From Bacteroides faecalis (GTDB taxonomy: Bacteria > Bacteroidota > Bacteroidia > Bacteroidales > Bacteroidaceae), in NCBI RefSeq assembly GCF_003865075.1, contig NZ_BHWB01000002.1, positions 1 to 64,000 on the forward strand: DNA of 64,000 bases, in the 5' to 3' direction. Position numbers and translations under genes: made by a program. Positions 25,908 to 33,674 of this stretch are shown here, in pieces. How positions within the stretch are numbered: the first letter of the stretch is position 1; every line of letters begins with the position of its first letter. The notes beneath the pieces are model-generated. The model saw only the letters and a program-made list of their open reading frames with translations, ran no database searches and was not told where the DNA came from.

Positions 25908-26574
25908 TGCTATCATCACTAAGATTAAAGGAGAAAAATTTACGTTGGATGAGCAAATTCCAATAGCATATATATGCACATTGATTTGGATGCGTTTCAC
26001 AATGCTTATTATTGGAACAATAAAAATACACCGGTTCGGACGTGTGTTTATACATCATTCATCTAAAATAAAATGCCCTTCCAAAATAACTTTACATGGT
26101 AATCTCTCTATTGACCGTAATTGTTACATCGATGCTTTGTCAGTGGAAGGAATTTGTTTTGGAAATAATGTTTCCATCGGCAAGAATACCACAATAGAGT
26201 GTAGCGGTTCTTTAAAATCTCTTGGCAAAGGATTGAAGATTGGTAATAACGTGGGATTGGGTACGCATGGATTTTGGGGCTGTGCCGGTGGTATTGAAAT
26301 TGGAGATAATACAATTTTCGGAAATTTTGTTTCACTACATTCAGAAAATCACAATTTCACTCGAAGAGATATTCCTATACGTTTACAGGGAGTAAATCGT
26401 AAAGGCATCAAGATTGGCAAGGATTGCTGGATTGGAGCCAAAGCCACTATTTTAGATGGAACGGATTTAGGTGATGGATGTATCGTAGCTGCTGGAGCTG
26501 TTGTACGCGGAACGATACCGCCATATTCTATCATAGGTGGTGTGCCTGCAAAAATAATAAAATCAAGAATATGA
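25888..26574 (+). CDS. Hexapeptide-repeat acetyltransferase (LbetaH/WbbJ-like)
   Basis: 228 residues. From residue about 55 there are successive [LIV]-G-x-x-x-x repeats (FGNNVSIGKNTTIEC, IGNNVGLGTHGF, IEIGDNTIFGNFV) and the active-site region HSENHNF; then IKIGKDCWIGAKATILDGTDLGDGCIVAAGAVV, standard for the maltose/galactoside acetyltransferase group. A short hydrophobic segment (about 29-43) may hold it near the membrane. It should transfer acetyl from acetyl-CoA to a capsule sugar. Its stop overlaps the next ATG (ATGA at 26571). Confidence 0.88.
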   Translation: MFRKIINAIITKIKGEKFTLDEQIPIAYICTLIWMRFTMLIIGTIKIHRFGRVFIHHSSKIKCPSKITLHGNLSIDRNCYIDALSVEGICFGNNVSIGKNTTIECSGSLKSLGKGLKIGNNVGLGTHGFWGCAGGIEIGDNTIFGNFVSLHSENHNFTRRDIPIRLQGVNRKGIKIGKDCWIGAKATILDGTDLGDGCIVAAGAVVRGTIPPYSIIGGVPAKIIKSRI

Positions 26575-27305
26575 AACACATTATCTGTTTTCACCTCTTC
26601 AATGACTACAGTGGCAGTCCCAAGGTCTTGAAGATGGTCTTGGACGGTTTGTTGAAGAAAGGCTGCCAAATAGATTTGGTGTCTTCCAAAGGCGGGGTAT
26701 TGGATGAGCTGTTGCACTATGAAAATTTGCATAAGCATTCTTATCCATACAAGTTTTCAAACAATGCCTTGCTTACAATGTTGCGTTATTGCCTGGTGCA
26801 GCTCTATACATTCTTTCTGTCTTTCCGTTGGCTGTTCTGTAAGGACGTAGTGTTTTATATCAATACCTTGTTGCCTGTCGGTCCGGCATTGGCAGGTCGA
26901 TTGATGGGAAAGCGTGTTGTCTATCACTATCATGAAAACGCTTTCGTCAAGGGGGCTTTTTATAAGATTTTGGCAACTCTGATGCAAAAGCTGGCGCATG
27001 AGATTATTTGCGTTTCCCAATACCAGGCATCATTTCTGAAGCGCACACATGGAGTAACAGTTATCCCCAATGCTTTGCCTAAGGAATTTACAGATAAACT
27101 TATATATGCACCGGAGGCGGCTTTTGAGCGGAAAACGGTCTTGATGCTGTCTTCTTTGAAAGATTATAAGGGGACACGGGAATTTATACAATTATCCCAA
27201 AGACTACCAGAATATAAATTTGTTTTGGTAATCAATGATACCCAAGAGAATATTGACAAGTATCTGCATGACAATAATTTAACAAATATTAAGGGGGGGG
27301 GGTAA
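26571..27305 (+). CDS. Family 4 glycosyltransferase, N-terminal part, frameshifted at a poly-G tract
   Basis: Begins at the ATG at 26571 overlapping the previous stop. GT-B N-domain: HLFNDYSGSPKVLKMVLDGLLKKG, DVVFYINTLLPVGPALAG, YHYHENAFVKGAFYKILA, then the domain link TVIPNALPK and VLMLSSLKDYKGTREFIQL. At 27293-27302 ten G end the frame at TAA directly after the tract. The donor-binding domain follows in another frame (27303-27672). With 9 or 12 G the two parts form one protein of about 366 residues. As given the product lacks the nucleotide-sugar domain and should be inactive. Confidence 0.88.
   Translation: MKHIICFHLFNDYSGSPKVLKMVLDGLLKKGCQIDLVSSKGGVLDELLHYENLHKHSYPYKFSNNALLTMLRYCLVQLYTFFLSFRWLFCKDVVFYINTLLPVGPALAGRLMGKRVVYHYHENAFVKGAFYKILATLMQKLAHEIICVSQYQASFLKRTHGVTVIPNALPKEFTDKLIYAPEAAFERKTVLMLSSLKDYKGTREFIQLSQRLPEYKFVLVINDTQENIDKYLHDNNLTNIKGGG
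27293..27302 (+). repeat. Poly-G tract (10 G) inside the glycosyltransferase gene
   Basis: Ten G between the N- and C-terminal domains of a GT-B transferase. The first G closes the AAG codon, so 9 or 12 G would read GGT AAT CTG into the downstream domain; 10 G gives an immediate TAA. Second such tract in the locus, 4.1 kb from the first. Confidence 0.9.
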
Positions 27306-27672
27306 TCTGACGATTTATGCCCGCCAGGAAAATGTCGTTCCTTTTTATAATTCAACATCGTTAGTTCTCAATTTGACCAATCCCCAATTTGCCGTAGAGA
27401 CTTTCGGTCTGACTCCTCTTGAAGCCATGAGTACCGGAGTTCCTGTTATTGTTCCGACAGTGGGTGGTATTGCAGAAATGGTGGAAGACGATGTGAACGG
27501 ATATAAAATTGATGTACAAAATCTGAATGCCATAGAAGGCAAAATCCGGCAGATGTTTGAAGATGGAAAACTTTATTCCCAGTTATCTGACAATGCCATA
27601 TTGTATTCAGCACGGTATAATCCGTATGATACATTGGATAAAATAATACACATTCTTTCCAATAATGGATAA
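27303..27672 (+). pseudogene. Glycosyltransferase C-terminal domain (out of frame with its N-terminal half)
   Basis: Reads NLTIYARQENVVPFYNSTSL then VETFGLTPLEAMSTGVPVIV, the donor-binding half of a GT-B family 4 enzyme with the E-x7-E-type ETFGLTPLE motif and GGIAEMVED. No good ATG exists at its 5' end (first start-like codon is TTG at 27373). It is thus the second half of the gene at 26571, separated by the poly-G frameshift. Its last 8 bp overlap the next ORF. Confidence 0.85.
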
Positions 27673-28039
27673 AACAGACAAGTTGAAAATTTTGTCAAGA
27701 CAAGACGATGTGGCTTCACTTTATAATAAAGCCTCTCTTGTACTGAATCTTTCCGACAAGCATAAGTTCATTGAAACATTTGGGCTTACGGCTTTAGAAG
27801 CCATGAGTTCCGGGCTTCCAGTTATCGTTCCGACAGAAGGCGGTATCGCAGAAATGGTGGAAGATGGTAAAAATGGATATAAGATTGATGTACAAGATTT
27901 AGAGAAAATAGAAGTACATATCAAGCTTTTATTGTCTGATCGGAATCGTTATCAACAGATGGCAACCAACGCTCAAAAATACTCTCAGTCATTCAGTGAG
28001 GAAAGTATGATAAGCAAGATTGCCGAAATTTTCAAATAA
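27665..28039 (+). CDS. Stand-alone copy of a glycosyltransferase C-terminal domain
   Basis: 124 residues. Closely similar to the preceding domain: ILSRQDDVASLYNKASLVLN versus IYARQENVVPFYNSTSLVLN, and ETFGLTALEAMSSGLPVIVP versus ETFGLTPLEAMSTGVPVIVP, both followed by GGIAEMVED and NGYKIDVQ. It has its own ATG overlapping the previous TAA, but no N-terminal GT-B domain. Either a degenerate tandem duplicate, or a spare donor-binding module that could be exchanged with its neighbour by recombination. Confidence 0.8.
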   Translation: MDKTDKLKILSRQDDVASLYNKASLVLNLSDKHKFIETFGLTALEAMSSGLPVIVPTEGGIAEMVEDGKNGYKIDVQDLEKIEVHIKLLLSDRNRYQQMATNAQKYSQSFSEESMISKIAEIFK

Positions 28040-28049
28040 TACAAGATTT

Positions 28050-29117
28050 ATGAAACAAGTTGCTATTGTGGGCATACAAGGAGTGCCTGCAAAGTATGGT
28101 GGCTTCGAGACTTTGGTGGAAAACATTATCGGTGATAATTGTTCTCCGGAAGTTTGCTATACCGTTTTTTGCAGTGGCAAGGATTATACCAAACGACTTG
28201 ACACTTACAAAAGTGCTCAACTGAAATATATCCCATTGTTCCATGCCAATGGCGTGCAGAGCACTCCCTACGATATTTTATCAATGCTGAAATGTTTACG
28301 GGGGTATGATGCTGTTGTCATTTTAGGTGTTTCGGGATGTATTTTTTTACCGATTTTCAGACTGCTGTACCGAAAGAAAATTATAGTGAACATTGACGGT
28401 CTGGAACACAAACGAGCAAAATGGGGTAAATTTACCAAATGGTTTCTGCGTACCAGTGAAGCTATGGCTGTCAGATTCGCGGACGTGATTGTTGCCGATA
28501 ACAAGGGTATTCAGGACTATGTGATGGAAACGTATGGAAAAAAATCAGAACTGATAGCTTACGGGGGCGACCATACGCAAAGGGAGGTATCGGAAGAGCG
28601 GCAACAAGAGATTCTAAACAAATATGGAGTCAAAGCGAATGATTATTCCATCAGTGTATGTCGGATTGAACCGGAAAACAACAGCCATGTCCTTTGCGAT
28701 GCTTTTGCCAAAAGTGGCAAGAATCTGGTCTTTGTCGGAAATTGGAACCGTAGTGATTACAGCCGTAACTTGAAAAAACAATATGGTTCGTATCGGAATA
28801 TTCATTTGGTTGATTCGGTTTATGACCTTGATGAACTGTATGCCTTGCGCAATCAATGTGAGTGTTATATTCATGGACATAGTGCCGGCGGTACAAACCC
28901 GTCACTTGTTGAAGCCATGTCATTTGGCAAACCGATAATAGCATTTGATGTGGTCTATAATCGCGAAACGACCGAAAACAAAGCCTACTATTTCAAAGAT
29001 TGTAAAGAATTGATAAAACTGTTGCACGAGGATAAGGACGGAATCCCCATGAAAGATATTGCCCAACAAAGGTATACGTGGAAGCATATCGCCATGCAAT
29101 ACGAGGCTTTATATTGA
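28050..29117 (+). CDS. DUF1972/family 4 glycosyltransferase (rhamnosyltransferase-like)
   Basis: 355 residues from the ATG at 28050, 10 bp after the preceding stop. The N-terminal KQVAIVGIQGVPAKYGGFET is the DUF1972 signature; NIDGLEHKRAKWGKF and VADNKGIQDYV follow. The C-domain has SVCRIEPENN, FVGNWNRSDY and YIHGHSAGGTNPSLVEAMSFG. DUF1972 proteins include first-rhamnose transferases of Gram-positive capsules, consistent with rfbACDB here. Last gene of the capsule locus; no terminator is obvious after it. Confidence 0.87.
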   Translation: MKQVAIVGIQGVPAKYGGFETLVENIIGDNCSPEVCYTVFCSGKDYTKRLDTYKSAQLKYIPLFHANGVQSTPYDILSMLKCLRGYDAVVILGVSGCIFLPIFRLLYRKKIIVNIDGLEHKRAKWGKFTKWFLRTSEAMAVRFADVIVADNKGIQDYVMETYGKKSELIAYGGDHTQREVSEERQQEILNKYGVKANDYSISVCRIEPENNSHVLCDAFAKSGKNLVFVGNWNRSDYSRNLKKQYGSYRNIHLVDSVYDLDELYALRNQCECYIHGHSAGGTNPSLVEAMSFGKPIIAFDVVYNRETTENKAYYFKDCKELIKLLHEDKDGIPMKDIAQQRYTWKHIAMQYEALY

Positions 29118-29122
29118 GAGAT

Positions 29123-29233
29123 GAAACAGAATCAAATCATATTTGCAGGTTGTTACTTACAGGACTGTTTTCGACAACAACCGCATTGGGTCAGGAAGAG
29201 GAACGACCGAAAGTAGAAATCCTGCCGGTATGA
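29123..29233 (+). pseudogene. Fragment of a secreted-protein 5' end at the capsule/conjugative-element junction
   Basis: A 36-codon frame without a proper start reads RLLLTGLFSTTTALGQEEER then PKVEILPV and a stop. The hydrophobic core and the ALGQ cut-site pattern look like a Bacteroides signal peptide. It is probably the relic of an exported-protein gene left at a junction between the capsule locus and the conjugative element. The rest of 29234-29365 shows no gene. Confidence 0.45.
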
Positions 29234-29365
29234 TTTGATAAGTTTTCTTTTTCATCTTTACTTTACTGCTTTCTAGACAAAGCCTCTTGCCCCATGTTCT
29301 TTGTGCTCCAAATTCCGCCCCACGCTTTCTTGCGCAGGACGGAGTTCAGAGCAAAATCAAGGTGT

Positions 29366-30643
29366 TTATGCTAACGACTTCCTTGCCTCCAAGAAGCGAT
29401 GAGCATTGTCATTGACCAGTTTGACAATCCTGGCGTGGTATTCCGTATTGGAATTACATATACCACGGCTTTGTATCACTTTCCCTTGGCGCGTAGAGAA
29501 CTCCACCGTTTCAATGCGGTTGCCTTTGAGGTCGTGCGCTGAAAGAATGATGCTGTCCGTCTTGGCATAGTATTCACACCGGAAAACGCAGTGCTTCATC
29601 TTTTCCCCCTCCATCCGGTAGGCTTCCAGTGTGTCAAGTACAGAGATTTCAAGGTCTTCATCACGGATGACGATACCGAAGTAGCAGGACTTGTTCCGAT
29701 AGAAGTCCGCTTCCTGCCTCTTGGTTTTCTCCATCTGTTCCTTGTTCCTCCGCTTTTCTTCCATTGCGTTCACCTTTTTCAACCAATGGTCATGCTCCTC
29801 TTTCAGATTGACGGGGCAGATGTATCTGGTACTGCGGATGTCCTTGCCGCATCTTTCAAGCAGACGGATGGTGTCGCACCACATTCCGTAGTCCGCAGGT
29901 CTGTAATGATGCCGAGTAGCCACCTTGTAGGACTGCCAGCATCTGTCAAGTTCCAAGGTGTGGCTGACGAAATAGGCAACCGCCTTGCAGTCTTTCGCCT
30001 TGGTCATCGTTTCCATGCGGTGGTCGGAAAGCAACGATTGCATGAAGCGCATCGGGTGGCAGTCGGGAAGCCTGCCAGCCATGCCGTTGCGCCTTAATTC
30101 GGGAATGGCTGCATAATGAGGATAGACGTAGGTATCGGAGATAATCCAATGCACATCACAGATTTGTTTCAGTTCAATGGATGATGCCCAGTTGAAGCAG
30201 TCCCTATAATATCCCATCGTTCTGTTTCTTGAAGTGAGTGCTATCCTGCCTTGTGCATTGAGCCACAGACGGCACACTTCCATAGAGTACATTCTCATCG
30301 GACTGCCTTTCTTGTAATGAGCTTTCAACAAGAATACACGCTGCACTTGTAGTCCGTCTATGGCTTCAAGGGTAGAAAAATAACCCGCTTCCGCTTTGTT
30401 GCGCACCAGCGTGTCAACCACCTGCAAGCGGTGTCCGCAATGGGGGCAGCGGACGGACTTGCCTTTTCCCTTGTAGTCAAACTTTTCTCCGCAATCCCCA
30501 CAAGTACACTTGTGTCCCGAAGTGCGGAAAGCATAGTGGCTCAACACTTTTCTGACTGCCCATTCCACGACTTTAGAGCCGATGGTGCTCAGCCTCTCGT
30601 TGGAGGCTGTCACCGTTCTTTCAAATTTACTTCTCGGTTTCAT
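29366..30643 (-). CDS. PcfJ-domain protein
   Basis: 425 residues. Two CxxC pairs near the N-terminus (CTCGDCGEKFDY ... CPHCGHR, about residues 47-71) form a zinc ribbon. The C-terminal PcfJ region has YRMEGEKMKHCVFRCEYYAK, SILSAHDLKGNRIETVEF-type strands and KVIQSRGICN. PcfJ is known from the enterococcal pCF10 transfer region; its exact role is unclear. It overlaps the upstream PcfK-like gene by 4 bp. It is the last gene of the conjugative element before the capsule locus. Confidence 0.8.
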   Translation of the reverse strand: MKPRSKFERTVTASNERLSTIGSKVVEWAVRKVLSHYAFRTSGHKCTCGDCGEKFDYKGKGKSVRCPHCGHRLQVVDTLVRNKAEAGYFSTLEAIDGLQVQRVFLLKAHYKKGSPMRMYSMEVCRLWLNAQGRIALTSRNRTMGYYRDCFNWASSIELKQICDVHWIISDTYVYPHYAAIPELRRNGMAGRLPDCHPMRFMQSLLSDHRMETMTKAKDCKAVAYFVSHTLELDRCWQSYKVATRHHYRPADYGMWCDTIRLLERCGKDIRSTRYICPVNLKEEHDHWLKKVNAMEEKRRNKEQMEKTKRQEADFYRNKSCYFGIVIRDEDLEISVLDTLEAYRMEGEKMKHCVFRCEYYAKTDSIILSAHDLKGNRIETVEFSTRQGKVIQSRGICNSNTEYHARIVKLVNDNAHRFLEARKSLA

Positions 30644-31071
30644 AGTTCCATTCCTGCAAACAGTGAGAGTTCGGGTAGTTTGTTCTCCTGCGCCTTGACC
30701 GCTTTGGGTCGGCTGTTACGCTGCTGTAACTTGCGCATTTCCTCCTCTTGGTAGCGTTTGAGGGCAATGGCTCGTTGCTCCGCCTTTTCAGCTTCGGTCA
30801 GTTCTATATGGTGATTGACCACAACGGAACAATTCAGCGGTTTGCCGATTTCCAGCGTCGGCTCATCTATCGCATGGACTGCCAGCGAGTATATCTCCAT
30901 GTCTGAAAATCCGCAGCAACCGGATTTCTGCACCTCTTGAAAGATATAGTTCACCACATCGTCAATGGCGCGTGTTGTCGTTTCGTACTTGGCACGGAAG
31001 AGTTCATCTTCTTTTGCCCTATTGTCAAGATAGTTCTTGATGATTTCCTTGAAATGCTCTGTTCCTTTCAT
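30640..31071 (-). CDS. PcfK-like protein
   Basis: 143 residues: MKGTEHFKEIIKNYLDNRA, a helical body, CCGFSDMEIYSLAVHAIDE, and a charged C-terminal helix (EKAEQRAIALKRYQEEEMRKLQQR). Matches PcfK-like proteins of Bacteroidales elements in length and pattern. No enzymatic motif. It pairs with PcfJ, with overlapping stop and start codons, as in many conjugative elements; role unknown. Confidence 0.8.
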   Translation of the reverse strand: MKGTEHFKEIIKNYLDNRAKEDELFRAKYETTTRAIDDVVNYIFQEVQKSGCCGFSDMEIYSLAVHAIDEPTLEIGKPLNCSVVVNHHIELTEAEKAEQRAIALKRYQEEEMRKLQQRNSRPKAVKAQENKLPELSLFAGMEL

Positions 31072-31116
31072 ATATGTCCGTATTTTTAATGTTATGGAAT
31101 TAAAGTATCATCAGGT

Positions 31117-31422
31117 CTATAAAGGCAATCCTTTAAGCAGTTCCACGAAAGGAATGGTGTTGATGTCCTTGGCGAAACGTACCTGCCACTCCGCCTTGAC
31201 GAAGAACTTCTCCTTGAACTTCTCCACAAAAAAGCAGTCGTTCCTGCCTGAAGTGCAATCTATGGTGGCGAAGTTGATGCCGTCCTTTCGGATATATGCA
31301 AGAAAAGGGGGCATACCGCAAAAGCACCTGCCGATACTTTCTCTGTCCCAATACAAGGTGAGTTCGTAAACATTGCCCTTGTAGAGTACCTTCTCGCTTC
31401 TGTCAATAAGTCTGATTGCCAT
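31117..31422 (-). CDS. Hypothetical accessory protein
   Basis: 101 residues from the ATG at 31422; a TTG would extend it by three residues. MAIRLIDRSEKVLYKGNVYELTL... with several short strands and a central CFCGMPPFLAY and DCTSGRNDCFF giving four cysteines. No family recognised. It follows leader element B directly and precedes PcfK by 45 bp, so it is probably the first gene of the pcfK-pcfJ operon. Confidence 0.55.
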   Translation of the reverse strand: MAIRLIDRSEKVLYKGNVYELTLYWDRESIGRCFCGMPPFLAYIRKDGINFATIDCTSGRNDCFFVEKFKEKFFVKAEWQVRFAKDINTIPFVELLKGLPL

Positions 31423-31424
31423 AA

Positions 31425-31625
31425 GTTTCAATTCTTTTCCCTTTTGTTTGAAGCCTTGGGGCTTCTCGCTTCCGGGGGATTTTTACGATACCTTCCACAC
31501 GGAGGGAACAAGGGAACAAAAGGCAGACGTGGCAAGGAGAAAGCGGACGGAATACCCAATTTGGCACAAATTGCGGAAGGCTGCCGGCCGTTTTCATCGC
31601 AGCCAAGCACAGCGGCGTTTGCCGT
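31425..31625 (-). other. Leader element B, diverged duplicate of the element at 4226
   Basis: Shares with 4226-4440 the gene-proximal block GTTTCAATTCTTTTCCCT (here 3 bp before the ATG), a 6-bp hairpin at 31450-31465 (GAAGCC-TTGG-GGCTTC) whose stem covaries with copy A, then GGAATACCC at 31549 and GCGGAAGGCT. One minus-strand frame gives a peptide ending ...KREKN as in copy A. The rest of 31423-31804 holds only the terminator at 31726. Confidence 0.6.
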
Positions 31626-31725
31626 GTCACCGCCCTCCGTTACTTTGTATCGGAAAATCCATAGGAAGCGGGAAGTCTTAGGTTGTAAAGGAAAATCCCG
31701 GTTACTTCAACAGAAAGGAGTATCC

Positions 31726-31763
31726 AAAAAAAGTCCCGACACCTTCATGTAGATGCCGGGACT
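31726..31763 (-). terminator. Rho-independent terminator at the end of the accessory operon
   Basis: On the minus strand AGTCCCG ... CGGGACT (7-bp perfect stem, 18-nt partly paired loop) is followed by seven T. It lies 42 bp after the last gene of the operon that starts at 38488 and separates it from leader B and pcfK/pcfJ. Confidence 0.85.
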
Positions 31764-31804
31764 GCGGACGATAAGACAGCGGACTGTCAGGGAATGGACT
31801 ATGA

Positions 31805-32347
31805 CTATATCAGAGGAATTTCAAACGATTTGATTACACACCGTGCTTCCTTATCCAAGATGAACCAGTATTCGGAGCGGTAGGGCTTGCCGCCATCGGT
31901 CTGAGCCTCGAACTCTATCTTGACTTTCCAGCCGTTGAACGGTTTCTTCGCAAGAGCGTCCATACCGTTGGAAGTGGCAAGGGTACGTAAAGCGGACATG
32001 GCACTCATCTGACGCTCCATCAGTTTGGTCACCTCCTTGTTGTCCGGGTCGAAGTCTTCCATGCCGTTGGTTTCTTTCATGACCTTCTCGTTGATTTTCA
32101 TCATCGTCATGGAAAGGGCCATTTTCTCCTCCATGCTCACATACTCCCTTCCGAATACGGAATCCGGCCGGCTAATTCCGATGATTTTAACGGATTCGGG
32201 ATTATCCACCGAAGCCATCAGCGCACTCTTGGCCACCTCGACGGCGCGGTCTTGCGGCTTGTCCGAACAACCAACGAAGTAGAATACACTTCCCCAAAAC
32301 AATACGATGGAGGAAAGTATGATGATAATTTTCATTCCCGGCTTCAT
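31805..32347 (-). CDS. Hypothetical exported protein or lipoprotein
   Basis: 180 residues. Short N-terminal hydrophobic stretch (IIIILSSIVLFWGSVFYFVGC) ending in FVGC, which could be a lipobox, so an inner- or outer-membrane lipoprotein is possible. The rest is soluble (DRAVEVAKSALMASVDNPES ... WFILDKEARCVIKSFEIP). No family recognised. It overlaps the upstream zinc-finger gene by 4 bp and is the last gene before the terminator at 31726. Confidence 0.6.
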   Translation of the reverse strand: MKPGMKIIIILSSIVLFWGSVFYFVGCSDKPQDRAVEVAKSALMASVDNPESVKIIGISRPDSVFGREYVSMEEKMALSMTMMKINEKVMKETNGMEDFDPDNKEVTKLMERQMSAMSALRTLATSNGMDALAKKPFNGWKVKIEFEAQTDGGKPYRSEYWFILDKEARCVIKSFEIPLI

Positions 32348-32889
32348 ACCTTTATGATTTGAAGTTTGTCAGGAGATACACCGAGGCGTTTGCGGTAGAT
32401 GGAGCCGTCATCTCGGTACATTTCCAGTTCATTGCCCGTAATTCCGTTCTCACAGAGTGTCTTGGCTTCGTCCAGCGTCAGCTGGTGTCCGCCAATGTTC
32501 CGCCAGATGGCAAACGAGCAGGGCGCGGTCTGACTGGCATAGTTCGAGCAGTTGAACGCACGGCTGCCCACAAGGATGTCACCACCGCAATGGGGACATT
32601 TGCCGATGACCGGCTGCATATTGATGCTGCCGTCATCCGCCAGTTCAAGTACCGTCGGAAACATCCTGCCTTCCTTGGTGGCAAAGCCGTCCAACAGGAT
32701 ATGGCGTTTTTCCAACAGTTCGGTTATTTCCGCGTCTTTCATCTTCCGGTTGCCGATGATGCCGTTAATGTTCAATGCACAGGATGGGTGGTCGCCCAAG
32801 TTGTGCTCACAGCGATAGCCTTTACAGGTCTTGACAACATTGCCGCCACAGAGGGGGCAACGGCCGATGATTTTCTTTTCTGTTTCCAT
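32344..32889 (-). CDS. Topoisomerase-type zinc-finger and C-terminal-repeat protein
   Basis: 181 residues made of two similar modules. Each begins with a CPxCGG knuckle (GRCPLCGGNVVKTCKGYRCEH, about residues 9-29; GKCPHCGGDILVGSRAFNC, about 96-114) followed by a C-terminal-repeat block of the type seen at the end of TopIII-like topoisomerases. No catalytic toprim or Tyr domain. It probably binds DNA; accessory proteins like this are frequent in Bacteroidales elements next to primase and zincin genes. Confidence 0.65.
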   Translation of the reverse strand: METEKKIIGRCPLCGGNVVKTCKGYRCEHNLGDHPSCALNINGIIGNRKMKDAEITELLEKRHILLDGFATKEGRMFPTVLELADDGSINMQPVIGKCPHCGGDILVGSRAFNCSNYASQTAPCSFAIWRNIGGHQLTLDEAKTLCENGITGNELEMYRDDGSIYRKRLGVSPDKLQIIKV

Positions 32890-32919
32890 GTTATTCCAAT
32901 TGTTGATTATGTGATTCGT

Positions 32920-33669
32920 TTACCATTTGAGCAGATACCCTTGGTTCCATTCCGTCACGATGCCATTGATGATGTTCTTGCCGGACATGACGTTCGCCCA
33001 TCCTTCCGGGTCAAGCGAGAACCAGAGGTCGTTCCATGAGAGCGTGCGTACCTGCCATGCGAGGATGAACAGATCGGTGTTGATGGCCTCCAGCCGCGTT
33101 GCCACCTCGTTGGCGATGTAATATCTTTCGGAGGAGTTGAGCAGGTTCACCTTGTGTTTCTCATTCTTTCCGTCCGAACCGCTCACATCATAGCTTCCCG
33201 AAGTGACCAGCTGTTTCATGAAAGGATAGAGAGCCGCCATTTGGGTGGCAGCGTCCGTCAGTTCATCCGACACGATGGCGGCAATGGCCGTACCTTTGAG
33301 ATTGCCGCCGACCGATTTGAGGAGCAGGTTGCAGTTTTGGGGGATTTCCGTCGTCACCAGTTCCCCTGCACGTTTAATCTGGTACAGGTTCTGCACCGCT
33401 CCTTGGGCATTGGAGAGGTATTCCAGCATCTTGTCCTCGACACTGTGAACCCGGTCGAGAGCCACCGTAACGGCGGCTTCTGCGGCAATAATCTGCTCCT
33501 GCCTCTTCTTGCGCTTCTTATGGATGCTCTTCAATTCCGCTGTTTGGGCAAGCACCGCTGCGGTCAGTGCCGGGTCGGTCTGTTGGGCACGGATGGGCAG
33601 GCCGCCAATGACAAGACTGCCGATAATAAACAGCGAAACAAATTGCCTTTTGATAGATTTTCTTTTCAT
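32920..33669 (-). CDS. Exported TrbJ/VirB5-like conjugation protein (paralogue of 51042)
   Basis: 249 residues with a cleavable signal peptide (FVSLFIIGSLVIGGLPIRAQ, cut near residue 29), a helical, coiled-coil-prone body (IHKKRKKRQEQIIAAEAAV) and a C-terminal WFSLDPEGWANVMSGKN motif. The same LDPEGWANV motif ends the tra-operon protein at 51042, so the two are related. By analogy with TrbJ/VirB5 it may be a periplasmic pilus or adhesion component, but family membership is not certain. Confidence 0.6.
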   Translation of the reverse strand: MKRKSIKRQFVSLFIIGSLVIGGLPIRAQQTDPALTAAVLAQTAELKSIHKKRKKRQEQIIAAEAAVTVALDRVHSVEDKMLEYLSNAQGAVQNLYQIKRAGELVTTEIPQNCNLLLKSVGGNLKGTAIAAIVSDELTDAATQMAALYPFMKQLVTSGSYDVSGSDGKNEKHKVNLLNSSERYYIANEVATRLEAINTDLFILAWQVRTLSWNDLWFSLDPEGWANVMSGKNIINGIVTEWNQGYLLKW

Positions 33670-33674
33670 ACGCC

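Noticed and set aside
23172..27302. The two frameshifts considered as plain pseudogene decay
   Set aside because: Each gene has only one lesion, exactly at a G run, and both halves remain well conserved. A sequencing or assembly error at the runs stays possible and cannot be excluded here.
31726..31763. Hairpin considered as part of leader element B
   Set aside because: It has a run of seven T on the minus strand directly after the stem, lies at the end of the 38488-31805 operon and has no counterpart beside leader A, so it is called a terminator.
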